Assembly (NCBI GenBank): GCA_014529385.2
Contig: CM043971.1
Span: 89,455,340-89,519,339, forward strand
Reading direction: 5' to 3'
Source: Adiantum capillus-veneris
Lineage: Eukaryota; Streptophyta; Polypodiopsida; Polypodiales; Pteridaceae
Length of the DNA stretch: 64,000 nucleotides
In this document: piece after piece, positions 1 through 11,795 of the stretch
How positions within the stretch are numbered: position 1 is the stretch's first letter
How the letters are laid out: each line of letters begins with the position of its first letter
Notes under the pieces: generated by a model
Seen by the model: the letters and a program-made list of their open reading frames with translations, nothing else
Databases searched by the model: none
What the model was told of the DNA's origin: nothing
Program-made: the position numbers and the translations under genes

Positions 1-32
1 GTGTTAAAAGTCCTTTGACTTTAGGCAAGCTA

Positions 33-200
33 GTACTGAGCTTGAGGTGGGAACTCAACCTAAGCTTGAGGTGATTGTCGTGCTTGCTGCTAAAGTGCTT
101 GAGGTGCTTGATGACTAAGGTGCTTGAGGTGCTTGTCATGCTTGATGAGGAAGGTGCTTGAGGTGCTTGTTATTCTTGGGGGTAAGGTGCTTGAGTAAAA
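33..200. repeat. Degenerate short tandem repeat
   Basis: The words GGTGCTTGA, GCTTGAGGTG and TTGAGGTGCTTG recur many times with small changes and irregular spacing. No coding signal is visible on either strand. It may be the inner repeat of an LTR or a decayed minisatellite. Confidence 0.6.
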
Positions 201-1290
201 AAGAGACCCTACAAAGGAAGGGGAAATCCCCAAAGTTAGGGGAATCTTTGACTTAACCTCCCACTCACCCAAAGGGCACCCCCTTTTCTCAAGGGACACA
301 TGGACACATGTCACACTCTCCCTATGCTTAGCCACATGGTGTGCTTGAATCCTATTGGCTGGGCTAAAGAGGGGTCCAAAGAGCTTCTAGTTACATTCAA
401 CAAATATCTAGATATTTTCAGGCTCTCTCTCTCAAAGGGGTAAGGAGGACACTTGTCCAAAGACTACCCATGTGCTTGAAATGCATGGGGCATGTGATTG
501 TATAGGGGGAGAGGGGTCCAATGAGCTTCAGGCTTGAGCAAAAAGGGGGGCTCGCCCAAAGCAAGCAAGGGGTATGCTTGGGGGGTATATACCTCTCACA
601 TACTCTTTTTTTTTTTTGAAGTATTCTCACTTGGTGAAAGTAGATGAACTCCATCTCCTTCTCCAATCTTGTTGAGAGGTGATAGCCTACACCAACACTC
701 TTGGCTATGGAATGAAAATCCAACCAAGAGCCATGCTTCAATGCTTAAGCTTGCCATCTTCTCCATCTTCATTACTATGCTATTATGTATGCTAGCAAGA
801 AGAGTGATTATAAGTGAGGAACTATTTCTTTCTCCTATGGAATGTTTCTTCTTCCTCTTCCCTACTTTCATTCCCCGCTAGCTCTCTCCACCTTCGAAGG
901 TGTTTGAGGTCTTGGGAATGAGGATTGGGATAGTTAATGCTTTCTACAAAGTTTATGTTATGCTCGTGATGCATGAAGCTTTCCATCTTCATTGCATCAC
1001 CTAGGTCACAAGGAACACAAATATTGTATTGTACCATGTCTCTCTTGATGGGAGAAACTATAATACAAATGCCTATTGAAGGGGGGATAGGCTCCGCATA
1101 AATCCGGTCCTCAACTATTGTCATGTTCTCTAAACTCTCTCTCTTGCAAAAAATTTGCCAAGTCAACTAAGTACCATGTTTATGTTTCTACCATCAATTA
1201 AGTTTACCCGCTATGCTCACCAAGTAATCTCACAAAAGTGCTTTATCTAATTTTCTAATTTTGCTACTCTCAAAGTTCATAGGCCATTTC
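201..1290. other. No recognised gene
   Basis: I see no convincing gene here. The short open frames on both strands match no family I know and are of chance length. There is a poly-T run near 605-618. On its right the stretch abuts the truncated integrase of the Copia element, so part of it could be unrecognised 3' sequence of that element or the DNA it was joined to. Confidence 0.4.
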
Positions 1291-1292
1291 CA

Positions 1293-2479
1293 TTACAACA
1301 AAGCTTTTGTAGGACACTTGTTAAGTACATAAGTGGCACACATGATGGCCTCAAGCCAAAATGAATGCGGCAAAGGTTGACTTTCTACCAAACATCGTGC
1401 CATTTCTGTAAGTGACCTGTTTTTCTTCTCAACAACACCATTTTGTTGAGGCGTATAAGGCACTATACATTGGTGTTTTATCCCACGACTAACTAGAAAT
1501 GCATTAAATTCATGAGACATATACTCCCCTCCTTGATCGGAACGGAGGGTGCCCATAGTACATTTCGAGACATTTTCAGCCATAGCCAGAAATTTTTTGA
1601 AGCACATAAAAACTTCAGACTTCTCTTTAAGCAGATATACCCATGCATGCCGATGCATGCCTGGAGTAATCGTCAATGACAGTCATGAAGTAAAGGTAAT
1701 TGCCCAAGGATGAAGTTTGTGTGGGTCCACAAACATCACTATACACAAGTTGTAGCCTGCATGTGGACCTAACTGAACCATCCTTTAAAAACTTTGAATG
1801 TTGCATCTTACCCAAAATGCAGCCTTCACAAGCATGTTTGACAGGTGCTTCAAGAGGCGGCAAAGAAGCAACCATATTAGATTTATGCAAATGCAGCAAA
1901 CTAGAAAAATTCAGATTCTCAAAATGTGCATGCCAACGTTTTGCATTTGAAATAGCCTTAGAATCCACAACATCATTTGCAAAATTATGCCCACACTTGT
2001 CAGACAAAGTTAGCTTATACAACCCACGACATAGAATGCCAGATGCAACAATTTCATCATCAAAATTGAGATCGTGTATTGTACATTTGTCATCCACAAA
2101 TTTGACTACAAGACCAAGTCTAGCAAGTGTAGATACAGACAAAAGATCTTCTTGATCCTAGGTACATACAATGCATCAACAAGTGTGAAATAACTGCCAT
2201 TTGCAGCAGTAAGCACGATCTTTCCAACTCCTTTGATCGGATAAGAGGCATTGTTGGCACAACTGAATGAATTCCCATGAGGAACATCCTCAAGAGAGGT
2301 AAATAAGTCATGATGAGAGGTAATGTGCTTTGTAGCACCACTATCAAAGTACCAGACTTGAGCATCGGCAACAACTGACAAACATGCATCATGGACAGAA
2401 GGATCATAAGTGCACTTTGCACTAAAAGCCCATTCTGTATCAACATCAACATCACAGTCTACTTTCATAGAAGACTCAA
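1293..2479 (-). pseudogene. Copia-1 protease and integrase fragments
   Basis: The protease active site is seen as WYFDSGATKHITS (DSG) near 2330-2355. Downstream come the GAG-pre-integrase zinc region (WHAHFENLNF, HACEGCILGKMQ), then the integrase core with YSDVCGP, RSDQGGEY and NGVVEKKNR, which supply the D, D and E catalytic residues. Two frames overlap around 1627-1676, which indicates a frameshift. The open frame stops at 1293 before any reverse transcriptase motif. These products would process gag and integrate cDNA; here they are relics. Confidence 0.8.
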
Positions 2480-3416
2480 CAACAGATGCATTTGTAGTGG
2501 AACCAACATTAGTAGTGGAACAAGCCTCTTTCTTCTTACCCTCTTTGGCCTTCAATTTAGGACATTGTTTGATCAAGTTATCATTAGCTTTACAATAATG
2601 GCAATGCATCTTCTTTTTGCCCTTATCACCAAAATTCCCAGAATTCCCAGACCAATTGTTTCCAGCAAAAGCATTAGGAACAAGTGATTTATCACTGGCA
2701 GAGGAACCATCAGAAGTGGCTACATTGTTGTTACCACCTTTTCTTTGAGCAGCAATAAAGGCATGTTCAACTGCACGCAATCTAGTCCTGTTTTTTTGGA
2801 AAGTGACTCTTGCAACAACAATGTGTATAATGCATCAAACTTGACAACTTCTGGATTTCCTTGGGTCATAAGTCTCCAAGTATTAGCAAAAGTCTGGTAA
2901 GAATCTGCAAAGGCATCAATAACAGTCTTCACAAGGAAACTTTCTTAAATGACTTCACTTGCAGAAATAAGTTGCGCATTGATATCCTTGACACCAGCAA
3001 GGAAAGTGTCCATGTCATCTTCCATGCATAATCTTTGACTCCAACTCTTTACGTAGCAATGCAGTTTTTGCCTCATTGCGACGACCAACCAGAATATCCC
3101 AAGCCTGTTTTGCATATTTTGTTGAACGAATGTGGGGAGTAATAGTGCGTTTCACAGAAAATACAATCAATGCATGAGCCTGTGCATCTTTTACATCCCA
3201 ACGAGCAGCATCAATCTTGCCACCAAAACCTGCAACATCCTCAACATCGCCTACATCCTCAAAACCAGGACGTACATCAATGCCTTGCACAATGTTTTGT
3301 ACATCCTTTGACATAAGGACATGTTGCATCATGTAAGCCCACATAGGGTAATTGTCCCCATCCAATATGTCCTTAGCAGCAAACATCTTGACCACATCTG
3401 TGTTGTTGTCAGCCAT
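2480..3416 (-). pseudogene. Copia-1 gag (frameshifted)
   Basis: This is the capsid/nucleocapsid region of Copia-1. The likely start is the ATG at 3416 (MADNNTDVVKMF), followed by the DGDNYPMWAYMMQHVL stretch typical of UBN2-type Copia gag. The frame breaks near 3015 and resumes at 2932 and 2780. The zinc knuckle near 2560-2605 keeps its three cysteines (CHYC...C), but the histidine of CX2CX4HX4C is replaced by asparagine (KAND-N-LIKQC), so zinc binding is probably impaired. An upstream in-frame start at 3479 only adds leader sequence. Confidence 0.75.
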
Positions 3417-3734
3417 GGCGAATGTTGCACCTGATGTGCAAGATGCCCAAAAAGAGGAGAAACAAAGCGAGAACAACACGTGCTATATATAGCACAAACC
3501 ATAGAAGACTGTACGGGACTTGTTGTGCAAAAAATGGCACTGACAAAAATCTTGCACAAAATGACAAAATTGCATGCACAATACGGTCTATAGTGGAAAC
3601 AGAGGTCGAAACGAGCCCAAATCAAAAATCTGAGCCCGAATTGACCTACGAACGCTCGCCAAAGCTCACAGTAATCGAAGAAAGTGGCATGTGCTGGAGC
3701 TGCTGGCGACTAAGCCCGACAGGATGCAACCTAC

Positions 3735-3948
3735 TTCGATACCAATTTTTGGAATTAGGGTTGCAGGAAAACACACACAGCTTGGAGATAATGAAGGAAG
3801 CACAAGGCACACAACAGAGAGTATATTACTTAGTGTGCAATGGAAAGATGGATAGCCCTAGAATGATGGGCGTATATACAATGCACAAGGGAAAAAACCT
3901 CATAGTGAGGGAAAAAATGCCTCGACGGTCCTAAATGTGTTCACACAC
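3735..3948 (-). repeat. Candidate 5' LTR and primer-binding site of Copia-1
   Basis: On the minus strand a TGGTATCGAAG-like site (about 3735-3747) resembles the initiator-tRNA-Met binding site TGGTATCAGAGC with mismatches. The roughly 195 bp upstream of it begin TGTGTGTGAACAC and contain an AT-rich TATA-like stretch, as expected for a short Copia LTR. No second LTR is in the window, so the boundaries are tentative. Confidence 0.4.
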
Positions 3949-4798
3949 ATCACTACCACATGTATATTGAGATCGCTGGTCAGAGGATCTTGGAGAAACA
4001 TGCCCTGTTTTTCAATGCTTTGATTGCTATGTATGCCAAAGGTGGTAGCCTCACAAAAGCCCAAAAATTTCTTTATAAGCATCCTCTCTCAAATGTCATC
4101 TCTTGGAGCGTAATGATTGCAAGACATGCCCCACATGATTGTGGCAAGGAAGGTTGGGCTATTTTCACCAATGTGAAGGGACTCGTTTCTCCAAATGGAA
4201 TTACATCTTCTTGCACAACTCGATGACCTATGAACTTATGCAAGACCTTTAGATGGATGAGATTACTTGTCAAGGGGCTCTTGGAGAAAGATATCATGCT
4301 TTCTCAATGCTTTGATTGATATTTATGCCAAAAATGGTGCCCTTATGAAAGCACAAAAAAATCTTTATAAGCATCCTCTCTGGGATGTTGTCATGATAGC
4401 ATGTGCTTGCAAGACATGGCCAACATGACTGTTGCAAGGAAGGTTGAGTTGTTTTCGCTTAATGTGAATGGACAATCTTTCTCTAAATGTAATTACCTAT
4501 GCTTGCACCTCAAAGATTTGTCTCCTTATGATTGCACCTTGATGGGTTGTGGCCTTACGCAAGACCTTCACATGGACGACACGATGAGATTGTTAGTCAC
4601 AAACTATTGGAGAAGGATGTCGTGATGTGCACTTTTGATTAATGAGTGTGACAAAGGTGGCACCCTCACAAAAACACAAGTAGTTCTCCTCTCCAAAATG
4701 TCATCTCTTGGAGTGTGTTGATTGAAAGACATTCCCAACATGATTGTGGCAAGGAAGAGTGGGCTCTTTTTACCAGATGCTCCAAAATGCAATTAGCG
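3949..4798 (+). pseudogene. Degenerate PPR-protein repeats, array 1
   Basis: At least three decayed units follow one another at about 290-320 bp spacing. The first encodes NALIAMYAKGGSLTKAQKF and NVISWSVMIA, clear signatures of plant PLS-type pentatricopeptide repeats. Later units repeat the same nucleotide phrases (TTTATAAGCATCCTCTCT, ATGATTGTGGCAAGGAAG, CAAGACCTTCACATGG) but with frameshifts and stops. PPR proteins bind organellar RNA in plastids and mitochondria; this copy cannot make one. It looks like an expanded pseudogene rather than part of a live gene. Confidence 0.75.
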
Positions 4799-4957
4799 TC
4801 AAAGTAGGCAGCAGAAGATGCAATGAAGAAAAGAACTAGCTCACGATCCGTTGGATACCTTGACTCCAATCTAGAACACCTGCGATGCCACATACATGAA
4901 CAAGATACCTGTGGAAAAGAGAGATCGTTGAGGTAGAAAGAGACAAGATATCTAAGA

Positions 4958-5061
<104 letters not shown>

Positions 5062-5256
5062 AAGGCTCTCCATGTTGATAACAAACTACTCATACAAGTG
5101 ACATTGATGGTCCCGTATAGATCTGACATGCCCCAATGAATAGACCGTATGCACACACAACTCGGAATGCTACTGCCATTTTCTCTTACACACGAGACCA
5201 TTGAATCGGCCTCAACATGGGTGCTCTAGCCTCCTGAGAAAGCAAGGCTCTAGAGG

Positions 5257-5414
5257 GATCTCCTCCTAGTAAGAGAACCAATCTGGATGGAGAGGAACAT
5301 GTCTCATGGCATGGTGCCATCTAGAGAGCGTAGGAGATCTCCTCCTAGCAAGAGAACCAATCTAAATGGAGACGAACATGCCTCATGGCATGGTGCCATC
5401 TAGAGAGCATAGAA
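5257..5414. repeat. 79-bp tandem duplication
   Basis: The segment starting GATCTCCTCCTAG at 5257 is repeated from 5336 with a few substitutions. Both copies contain AAGAGAACCAATCT and CATGGCATGGTGCCATCTAG. Confidence 0.85.
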
Positions 5415-7224
5415 TATCTCCACTTCTTGTACCAAGGATGTGTTGCTCTACAACTGGATGATCACATCATCTCTGTGTATATGCTCTAAGGAGAAAAACG
5501 CAAGGAATATCTCCCCACTGTCCATCTATCCTACGGTGGTGTTGCTCCTCTATCGATGGCTAAAGGTACGTGGGCTACCCAAAAACTCCTAGAGGGCTAC
5601 TCCAAAAATGCTACGAGTTGCCCCCCTTGCCCATTAGCCACCCTAGGGCTACCCACTAGGGGTGCCTTGCAAGCCTTGAACACAACCACTCTCCCTAGTG
5701 CCCTTTTACACACATAATTAATCCCTAGCATGTTGGTTGCTAGCTATCCACCAGCCATGACGTCTTAAATAAGGGAAAATGTGAAAACGTGCACCAATGT
5801 CGAGAAGGGCCATGGGAAAAAAACTGGTAAGGCTAGGAAAAAATATTATCACCTTGCACGAGACTGTTGGCCATGGAACCAGGCAAAACCCCAAGGCTAA
5901 ACACGACACAAAAAAACATCCTCACACTGGCCGGGCACGACCACAAAATAGCCCTCACCACCTAACACATGTCTCTAGGAGATATTGGCCGACTGAACAA
6001 ATCCAGAGAGATACCAAAACTTTGATATCCCCCTCTTAGCTATTGGAAAGGAAGGCGGGACCATGAAGCTAGAGTAAGCAATCTGCAACTTTGAAGTGAG
6101 GGTTTTGTGGATGAGGATATCTGCAATAAATCTCCATAGTAGAAAACTATCATGCAGTATATGATCCAACTTTGGGTCCAACTACTACCCCAAAAGATGT
6201 TTGGGAGGTAAAATGAAATCTGCTAAAAGCAAAACTAGCTCTAACAAGAATCTCCTCAACTCAGTCGAGTCACAAGTCACACAAACAATAGCATTTGCAG
6301 AAGGTCCTATTGTTGAAAGCTCGAAGACAATGCATCAATACTAAGGATAAAATTCATAAACTATTGATTATCTGGATCATTTATCAAATCTCAAGTGCTC
6401 CACCCTCAAGGAAAGAGTCAAAAACCTTCACTTTTGGTCACATACCCCATGCCAAAATCTCGTAGCTACTATGGGAAGCCCGTAGAATGCAGACAACTGA
6501 GGCTATTGAGAAATCGATTGTTCGATGACGAAGAACCAAAAAACTGCACCAACCACCATATAGAATGATGAACTGCAAACTATACCTCCACAATTGTATT
6601 TGGATTGAGAGTGAAAGAGCCTTACTGATCTTCATTTGTTTGGAACACATTCCAAGAGAGTATCACCCCACTCTTAGAGTGAATTGAGAACAAACATCCA
6701 ACAAAAAGGAACACACATAAATGTTGAGACTGTAGCCAATATGGTAATATCACAAGACCCTGCACCCAAGCTCCACTACACATGAAACCACTAGAACTGA
6801 AAGGAAGTAGTCTTTGCAAACTGAATCCCAAGCTAGCTCCACATCCCCCTCTTAAGGGAGAACACCCCAACCATGGATAACTGCCACAACTCTCCAATAG
6901 TCTCTACGTATGTACCTAGATCTCCCGAGATAGGTGAATTCAAAAGAAAATAAATATATGGAACTTGGACAAAATCTAGGAGAACCTGGAAGACCGTCTC
7001 CCCACTATGAAGAATGCTCGAGCTAACTGTAACTGGTTCCTAGTCAAAGAAGGACCACTATCCACCTGTATGAAGCAAGACGCCAATCTAAGCGTGAGGG
7101 AAGTAGGTATGTCCTAAGTGGTACAGTCTTTAGGGTCCAATCGGGAAGATAAGGAACAAGACCTCTAGTTCGGATGCATTGGGAAGAGTAACCATTGTTG
7201 GGTAAAGGCATTACGCCTCTGCCA

Positions 7225-7246
7225 GCGGCGGGCAACTACCCGCCGC
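7225..7246. repeat. GC-rich perfect inverted repeat
   Basis: GCGGCGGG and CCCGCCGC are exact 8-bp complements separated by a 6-base loop in otherwise AT-rich DNA. It can fold into a strong hairpin. Its role is unknown; it could be a terminal hairpin of a non-autonomous element. Confidence 0.7.
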
Positions 7247-7645
7247 CCACTGTAGATCTTTCCTTATTCCTCATATATCAAAAGAATAAGGAGCTCCTCA
7301 CTATTCTCAAGGTTGCTCCACCCACACACAATGCTCTCCTCTTCCCTCTCCTGCACCACATCACACACACATGCATCCTCACTACGCACACTCTTCAACC
7401 GTCACACCACAAATCCAAAAGACAAAGCAGCCACCGAAGTGACTAAAGAAATACATCCGCCAAGATATTAATTGCACACCATCCAAAGCCACAAGAAATG
7501 GGCAAGGAAACCAAGGACTAGTAGAGACTGTACATGTCACCCCGCTAAATGGAGCATCCGTAGCCGACTAAAGATAATAACCTAGAAGCCCCCTCTTTGC
7601 AGGATTTTTCCACATATGGCCGTGGCTCTAGGCTGTTTTAACTAG

Positions 7646-8170
7646 ATGCGATATGATGTCTTTTCTCCAAATGCAATCACCTATGCTTGCACCTTGAAGG
7701 CATGTGGCCTTACACAAGACCTTCACATAGATGTGAGAATTCATGATGACATCAAAGGTTACTCGAGAAACATGTTATGCCTGGCAATGCTTTGGTCTAT
7801 ATGTATGCAAAACGTGGAGCCCTTATGAAAGCACAAAAAGTTCTTGATGAGATTTATGTTTGAAATGGACATTTCATCTCTTTGCAACACATTGAATGAA
7901 GAATATGTGCAACATGAGTGTGGCAAGGAGGTTGCGACTTGTTTTGAGCAAACGCAAAGGGATGGCCCTTCCCCACACGTAATCACCTATGCATGTACCT
8001 TGAAGGCATGTGGCCTTACACAAGATCTTCACATGGGTGAAAGAATTCATGATCTGATCAAGGGCTATTTGAGAAACATGTTGTGCTTGTTGGAGATGCC
8101 TTGGCGGCAATGTTGCATCGGATCAACCTACCAAAATTGTTCGATCAATGTATTTGAAATGAAATTATAG
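7646..8170 (+). pseudogene. Degenerate PPR-protein repeats, array 2
   Basis: Two units lie 306 bp apart, exactly 102 codons. Both encode ITYACTLKACGLTQDLH followed by RIHD and an IKGY-like stretch (DDIKGYSRNMLC, then DLIKGYLRNMLC), the pattern of PLS-class PPR proteins. Frames end at stops at 7828 and 8170, and no start or targeting peptide is visible. The shared wording with array 1 shows both come from one ancestral sequence. I regard it as a pseudogene fragment. Confidence 0.75.
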
Positions 8171-9543
8171 ACTTGGCCTAGTCGTAGAGAAGGCTGCAAG
8201 GCGTAGAATAGCTAGCTTAAGACCACCCAAATTAATATTGATGGAAATGGTCATTCTCTATGTATGCCTCTCACAACCTACAACAATGCCAATAACAAAA
8301 TCATGTTATCATTCTTACCTTTGTTAAACAAGTGATTAAGCCACATGGTCAACTCATCCTTTGTCCTACATTTGCTCACACCTCTAGTTTTCTTTGCATC
8401 AAGAGGGGCACGTTGCTCATTATTGATTTCACTTAGATGTTATGATCATAAAGTCCTTGAGATAGCCATATCTATTAATTTTCTTCTCAGTTTTTATAGC
8501 CATGGTGGAGGCTTGGGTGAAGGGTCTAATTGAGAAATTCCATTCAAAACAAATACAACTTTTGATTAAATGTGCACTAATATATTTTATGTTGGACTTT
8601 ATCTATTGAATATAGCTATTTTTAATATTTTTTGTGAGTTAACCTTTGGAACTAACACCTCTTTTGTTGTATTGATTGTGGTGAAATACATACAGATAAC
8701 AAAGTGACTAAGCTACAAGGCTCTTCAGGTTCATTATCTTGCTCTTCAATACCATTACTATGTACTAGGAAATGGGCTACGGGCCAGGCATGTCTTATAT
8801 ATCTTATAAACTTTAGAGAGACACTATGCTGACTCTCTACCATAAGTCAAAAAGCTTAGTACTCTATCTATCTTTATAATATTTATAGTGGATCTACATT
8901 ACTTTGCATTTTGAAAGCCATAAAACTTCCCTTTTCTTTCTACACAAAAATGCACCTAACCCTAAATTTATATTTGAGCTTCAACAAATGTAGATTATGG
9001 AAACTTCCACACATTCCATGATGTTGACTTAAAACCTTGCAATTGGCACTGTCATGTATCATGTTTTTCTAGCCTTGAAAAGATGTATATTGCACGTTGT
9101 AGCTTTGCAAAGAGGACTAGAGTTGGATGGTCTCAAAGTCGAATTGGCACTACCTACACCTAATGTGGGACAACATGAGCGTGTTGAGAGAGAGAGAGAG
9201 AGGAATAAATTAAAATGAATAAAGGCACAATAAAACTCTTTTGGATTAAGTCAAAATTTGAAGAATTGATGGTACACTAAAACTTGCAATTTTTTTTTTC
9301 TTCAAGGAAAGCTTGGAATCTAGCCTGGAATTTGAATTTTAGCTATAAAAACACACCAAAGCCTGGTTTATTACAAACATTGGGAATCTCAAATAGCCCC
9401 AAAATGGAAGGGCATGACAAATGTAGAAAAGTTGAATGCCAAGTACATCCATGATCACTCTCTCACCACCTCGAGAACATGCTATGCCAAGAGAGGAGGG
9501 GCACACCTATTGAAAATATGTTACAACCTCATGTGGGGCAACG

Positions 9544-9546
<3 letters not shown>
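8171..9546. other. No recognised gene
   Basis: AT-rich, non-coding sequence with a short GA run near 9188-9202 and a poly-T run near 9291-9300. No coding or RNA gene signal is visible. Confidence 0.5.
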
Positions 9547-9624
<78 letters not shown>

Positions 9625-9686
9625 ATACTCTATCTTAAAGAGCTTCACAAAGTCCGAGCTCTTGATGCTTCCACACATCACACAAT

Positions 9687-9688
<2 letters not shown>
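9547..9688 (-). repeat. SINE-like unit 1 with (TC)n(AC)n tail
   Basis: On the minus strand the unit ends GAGTATTAAAAAC and runs straight into (TC)n (9574-9618) and then (AC)n (9547-9574). The 3' end TTAAAA followed by TC repeats is shared with the neighbouring units. The tRNA-like head is not clear in this copy. Confidence 0.5.
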
Positions 9689-9733
<45 letters not shown>

Positions 9734-9838
9734 TTTTAATGTTATAGAAACACATCAAGAGACCTCAAAGCTCTATCTAACAAGTATTGAACTTAAGACC
9801 TGGTATTTAAGAGGGAAGTATGATAATCAATCTCTACA

Positions 9839-9839
<1 letters not shown>
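9689..9839 (-). repeat. SINE-like unit 2 with (TC)n tail
   Basis: On the minus strand a B-box-like AAGTTCAATAC is followed by CTTGTTAGATAGAGCTTTGA, then by TATAACATTAAAAC and a (TC)n tail (9689-9729). It aligns with unit 3 over about 65 bases, including the B-box-like site. The layout fits a tRNA-derived SINE. Confidence 0.55.
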
Positions 9840-9882
<43 letters not shown>

Positions 9883-10022
9883 GGGAGGGAGGGAGGGAAG
9901 GAGGGAGGGAGGGAGTGATGAAGAAGAAGATAATTTTTATGGTTATAAGAATAATCCAAACAGACATTAAAGATTTACTCGACAAGTCTTGATCCCAAGT
10001 TCTAATAAGAAAGAGAGAGAGA
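9840..10022 (-). repeat. SINE-like unit 3 with (TC)n(AC)n tail
   Basis: On the minus strand a B-box-like GGGATCAAGAC precedes CTTGTCGAGTAAATCTTTAA and TTATAACCATAAAA. These match unit 2 at corresponding positions. The tail is (TCCC)n, (TC)n and (AC)n between 9840 and 9915. Confidence 0.55.
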
Positions 10023-10298
10023 ATTTTCATATTCCTGGAGTGATAAAGGAACTAAAGTACACCCTTCTCACTTGTGCAAACACACACACACACCTGCACA
10101 CATGTGTATGTGTGTGATCACGTGGCCATGTTTTTCTTGGCCGCAACAACGCGCATGTCACACACTAGTTTTTGTATAGAAAGAACTTATCAAGCATTTT
10201 TCAATGGTATCATATTTACAAGTTAGCTACTATTTTTACACATTCACACCAATTTACACATCAACTACTATGACAAGGCGAACCAAGCAAGACTAGTT

Positions 10299-10393
10299 TG
10301 GTCCCATAAGTCATATTTGACCTTAGGGAGTCTCCCCTGCCCGCCCTCCCCCACCCCGTCTTCGTGAGGTCTCTTGGATTGTAACTACGGTGT

Positions 10394-10483
<90 letters not shown>
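10299..10483 (+). repeat. SINE/LINE-like unit 4 with long (TC)n tail
   Basis: On the plus strand GAGGTCTCTTGGATTGTAAC and GTGTTAAAAAC resemble the 3' end of units 2 and 3, and 84 bases of (CT)n follow (10400-10483). About 100 bp upstream, TGGTCCCATAAGTCATATTT nearly matches the terminal sequence of the LINE at 52847-57460. It may be a SINE sharing its 3' end with a LINE. Confidence 0.5.
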
Positions 10484-10486
<3 letters not shown>

Positions 10487-10599
10487 GCTGCTTTCACACC
10501 GCTTGCCCAAAGTCAAGAGCATGCGACCCGCTATTCGACAAGCAAAAAATTGTGTGCCCAAGAGCATGGACAAAAAAAATCCCTTGCTTGAGGTAGGGC

Positions 10600-10661
10600 G
10601 GGGATGGAACCTGTGTCATGCCAACATCAAAAGCTGGACGCAACCAATCGGTTACATGCGT
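10600..10661 (-). repeat. tRNA-like (SINE head or tRNA relic) a
   Basis: On the minus strand a GATTGGTTGCG stretch (A-box-like) is followed 30-40 bases later by GGTTCCATCCCC, which fits a B box / T-arm. Paired tRNA arms are not convincing, so a SINE head is likelier than a tRNA gene. Confidence 0.3.
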
Positions 10662-11227
10662 TTTCTTGAATGCGAACTTATTCATTTAATATATAGAGCC
10701 GGATCTCACATCACATCAAGAATATTTGTGAGATTTATTTGATTTTCTAGGATAATGGCACCCCTAATCATAGTGTAAAGCTACTAGTACATCCAAGTTT
10801 CATTGTATTAGAGCCAAGTCTCACCCTGGAGGAGTGGGGGGAGCAGGGAGAAGACATTCGCCATTTTCAGAAATTTGAAAAAGCATTGCAGAGAATCCAA
10901 ACACTTCTACTAACCCCGCTATCACTTTGAAAAAGGGAGGGATCAAGCGAAGATTAAGGGCCACTTACTTTCTTTGTCAATGTAGGAATCTGCGAGCCAA
11001 TCAAAGCTAAGCACTCGAGCTGCTCCTTTATCTGTTGGTCTTTTTTGCATCGGAAGGAGTCCGGGTACGATGCTGGGCTTTCCATTACCCCCTAATAACT
11101 TGGGGTGCGACTCGGCTCTTAAGAGGTTTCAAATTTAATAACCGATGCAAGACCGTTGTTTTCAAGTAAGATTCCCGATTTTGCTTCACAGGTCCGAGGG
11201 ATTCCTCTCACACCCTCACAAAAGGAG

Positions 11228-11310
11228 GGAGAGAGATTTAAACTTGCACGGAAGAGGGTTTCACCACTAAAGGTTGCTGTAAACCACGACGGCATCCGTG
11301 CCTGTGCGCT
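11228..11310 (-). repeat. tRNA-like (SINE head or tRNA relic) b
   Basis: On the minus strand GCCGTCGTGGTTTACAGC resembles an A box, and GTGCAAGTTTAAATCTC resembles a B box at the usual distance. The acceptor stem is not preserved. This looks like a SINE head. Confidence 0.35.
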
Positions 11311-11350
11311 AGGGAGCTTGCCCATTAATAAATAAAACTATTCTTTTGCG

Positions 11351-11368
11351 CCCCCCCCCCCCCCCCCC
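11351..11368. repeat. Poly-C tract
   Basis: Eighteen consecutive C residues, a potential i-motif/G-quadruplex site on the two strands. Confidence 0.95.
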
Positions 11369-11716
11369 GGCCAAAACCACACCTCAGCCCTGCCCTGCCT
11401 CCTCCGTCTCCTCTTTGCGTGCCTGCCCCCCCTGTGTGAGACCTTCTCTGTCATCCAATGCGAAGCGGAAGATTTTTTGATTTTACGCCAGCTGGTACCC
11501 CACGTGTGTGGACACATCCACTTCTCTTATCACCCTTCCTTTTGCCTTTTAAAGTTAACGAGCCTATTTTTTGATTTAATATGATTGGGTACCCCCTACT
11601 ATTGGGTGCTCCCCTACTAGCTCAACTTTGAACTTACTAGCTGGAATCTTCACAGATTTCAATCTATCTACTCCCAGCAAGGGGCGCAGGAAGCAAAACA
11701 ATAGACCGTAGACAAT

Positions 11717-11795
11717 CAGCAGATTCGAACTTGGACCCCAATTCTCAGCATCACGGAGGCGGAATATGAGCTAACCATCTCGCCATGCCGAGCTT
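11717..11795 (-). repeat. tRNA-like (SINE head or tRNA pseudogene) c
   Basis: On the minus strand ATGGCGAGATGGTTAGCTC closely fits the tRNA D-arm/A box, and GTCCAAGTTCGAATCTG fits the T-arm/B box. The acceptor and T stems do not pair properly, so it is not a functional tRNA gene. It could still carry a pol III promoter. Confidence 0.45.

Larger units (their letters stand above)
1291..3948 (-). mobile_element. Truncated Ty1/Copia retrotransposon (Copia-1)
   Basis: Read on the minus strand the order is candidate LTR (3948 to 3755), primer-binding-like site, gag, protease, GAG-pre-integrase and integrase core. This protease-integrase order defines Copia. The coding frame is cut near 1293 inside the integrase, so reverse transcriptase, RNase H and the 3' LTR are absent. 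Gag and pol are divided among several frames by frameshifts and stops. The element is dead. It lies immediately left of a PPR-derived array. Confidence 0.85.

Noticed and set aside
11717-11795. Functional tRNA gene
   Set aside because: Only the A and B boxes are preserved; acceptor and T stems do not pair.
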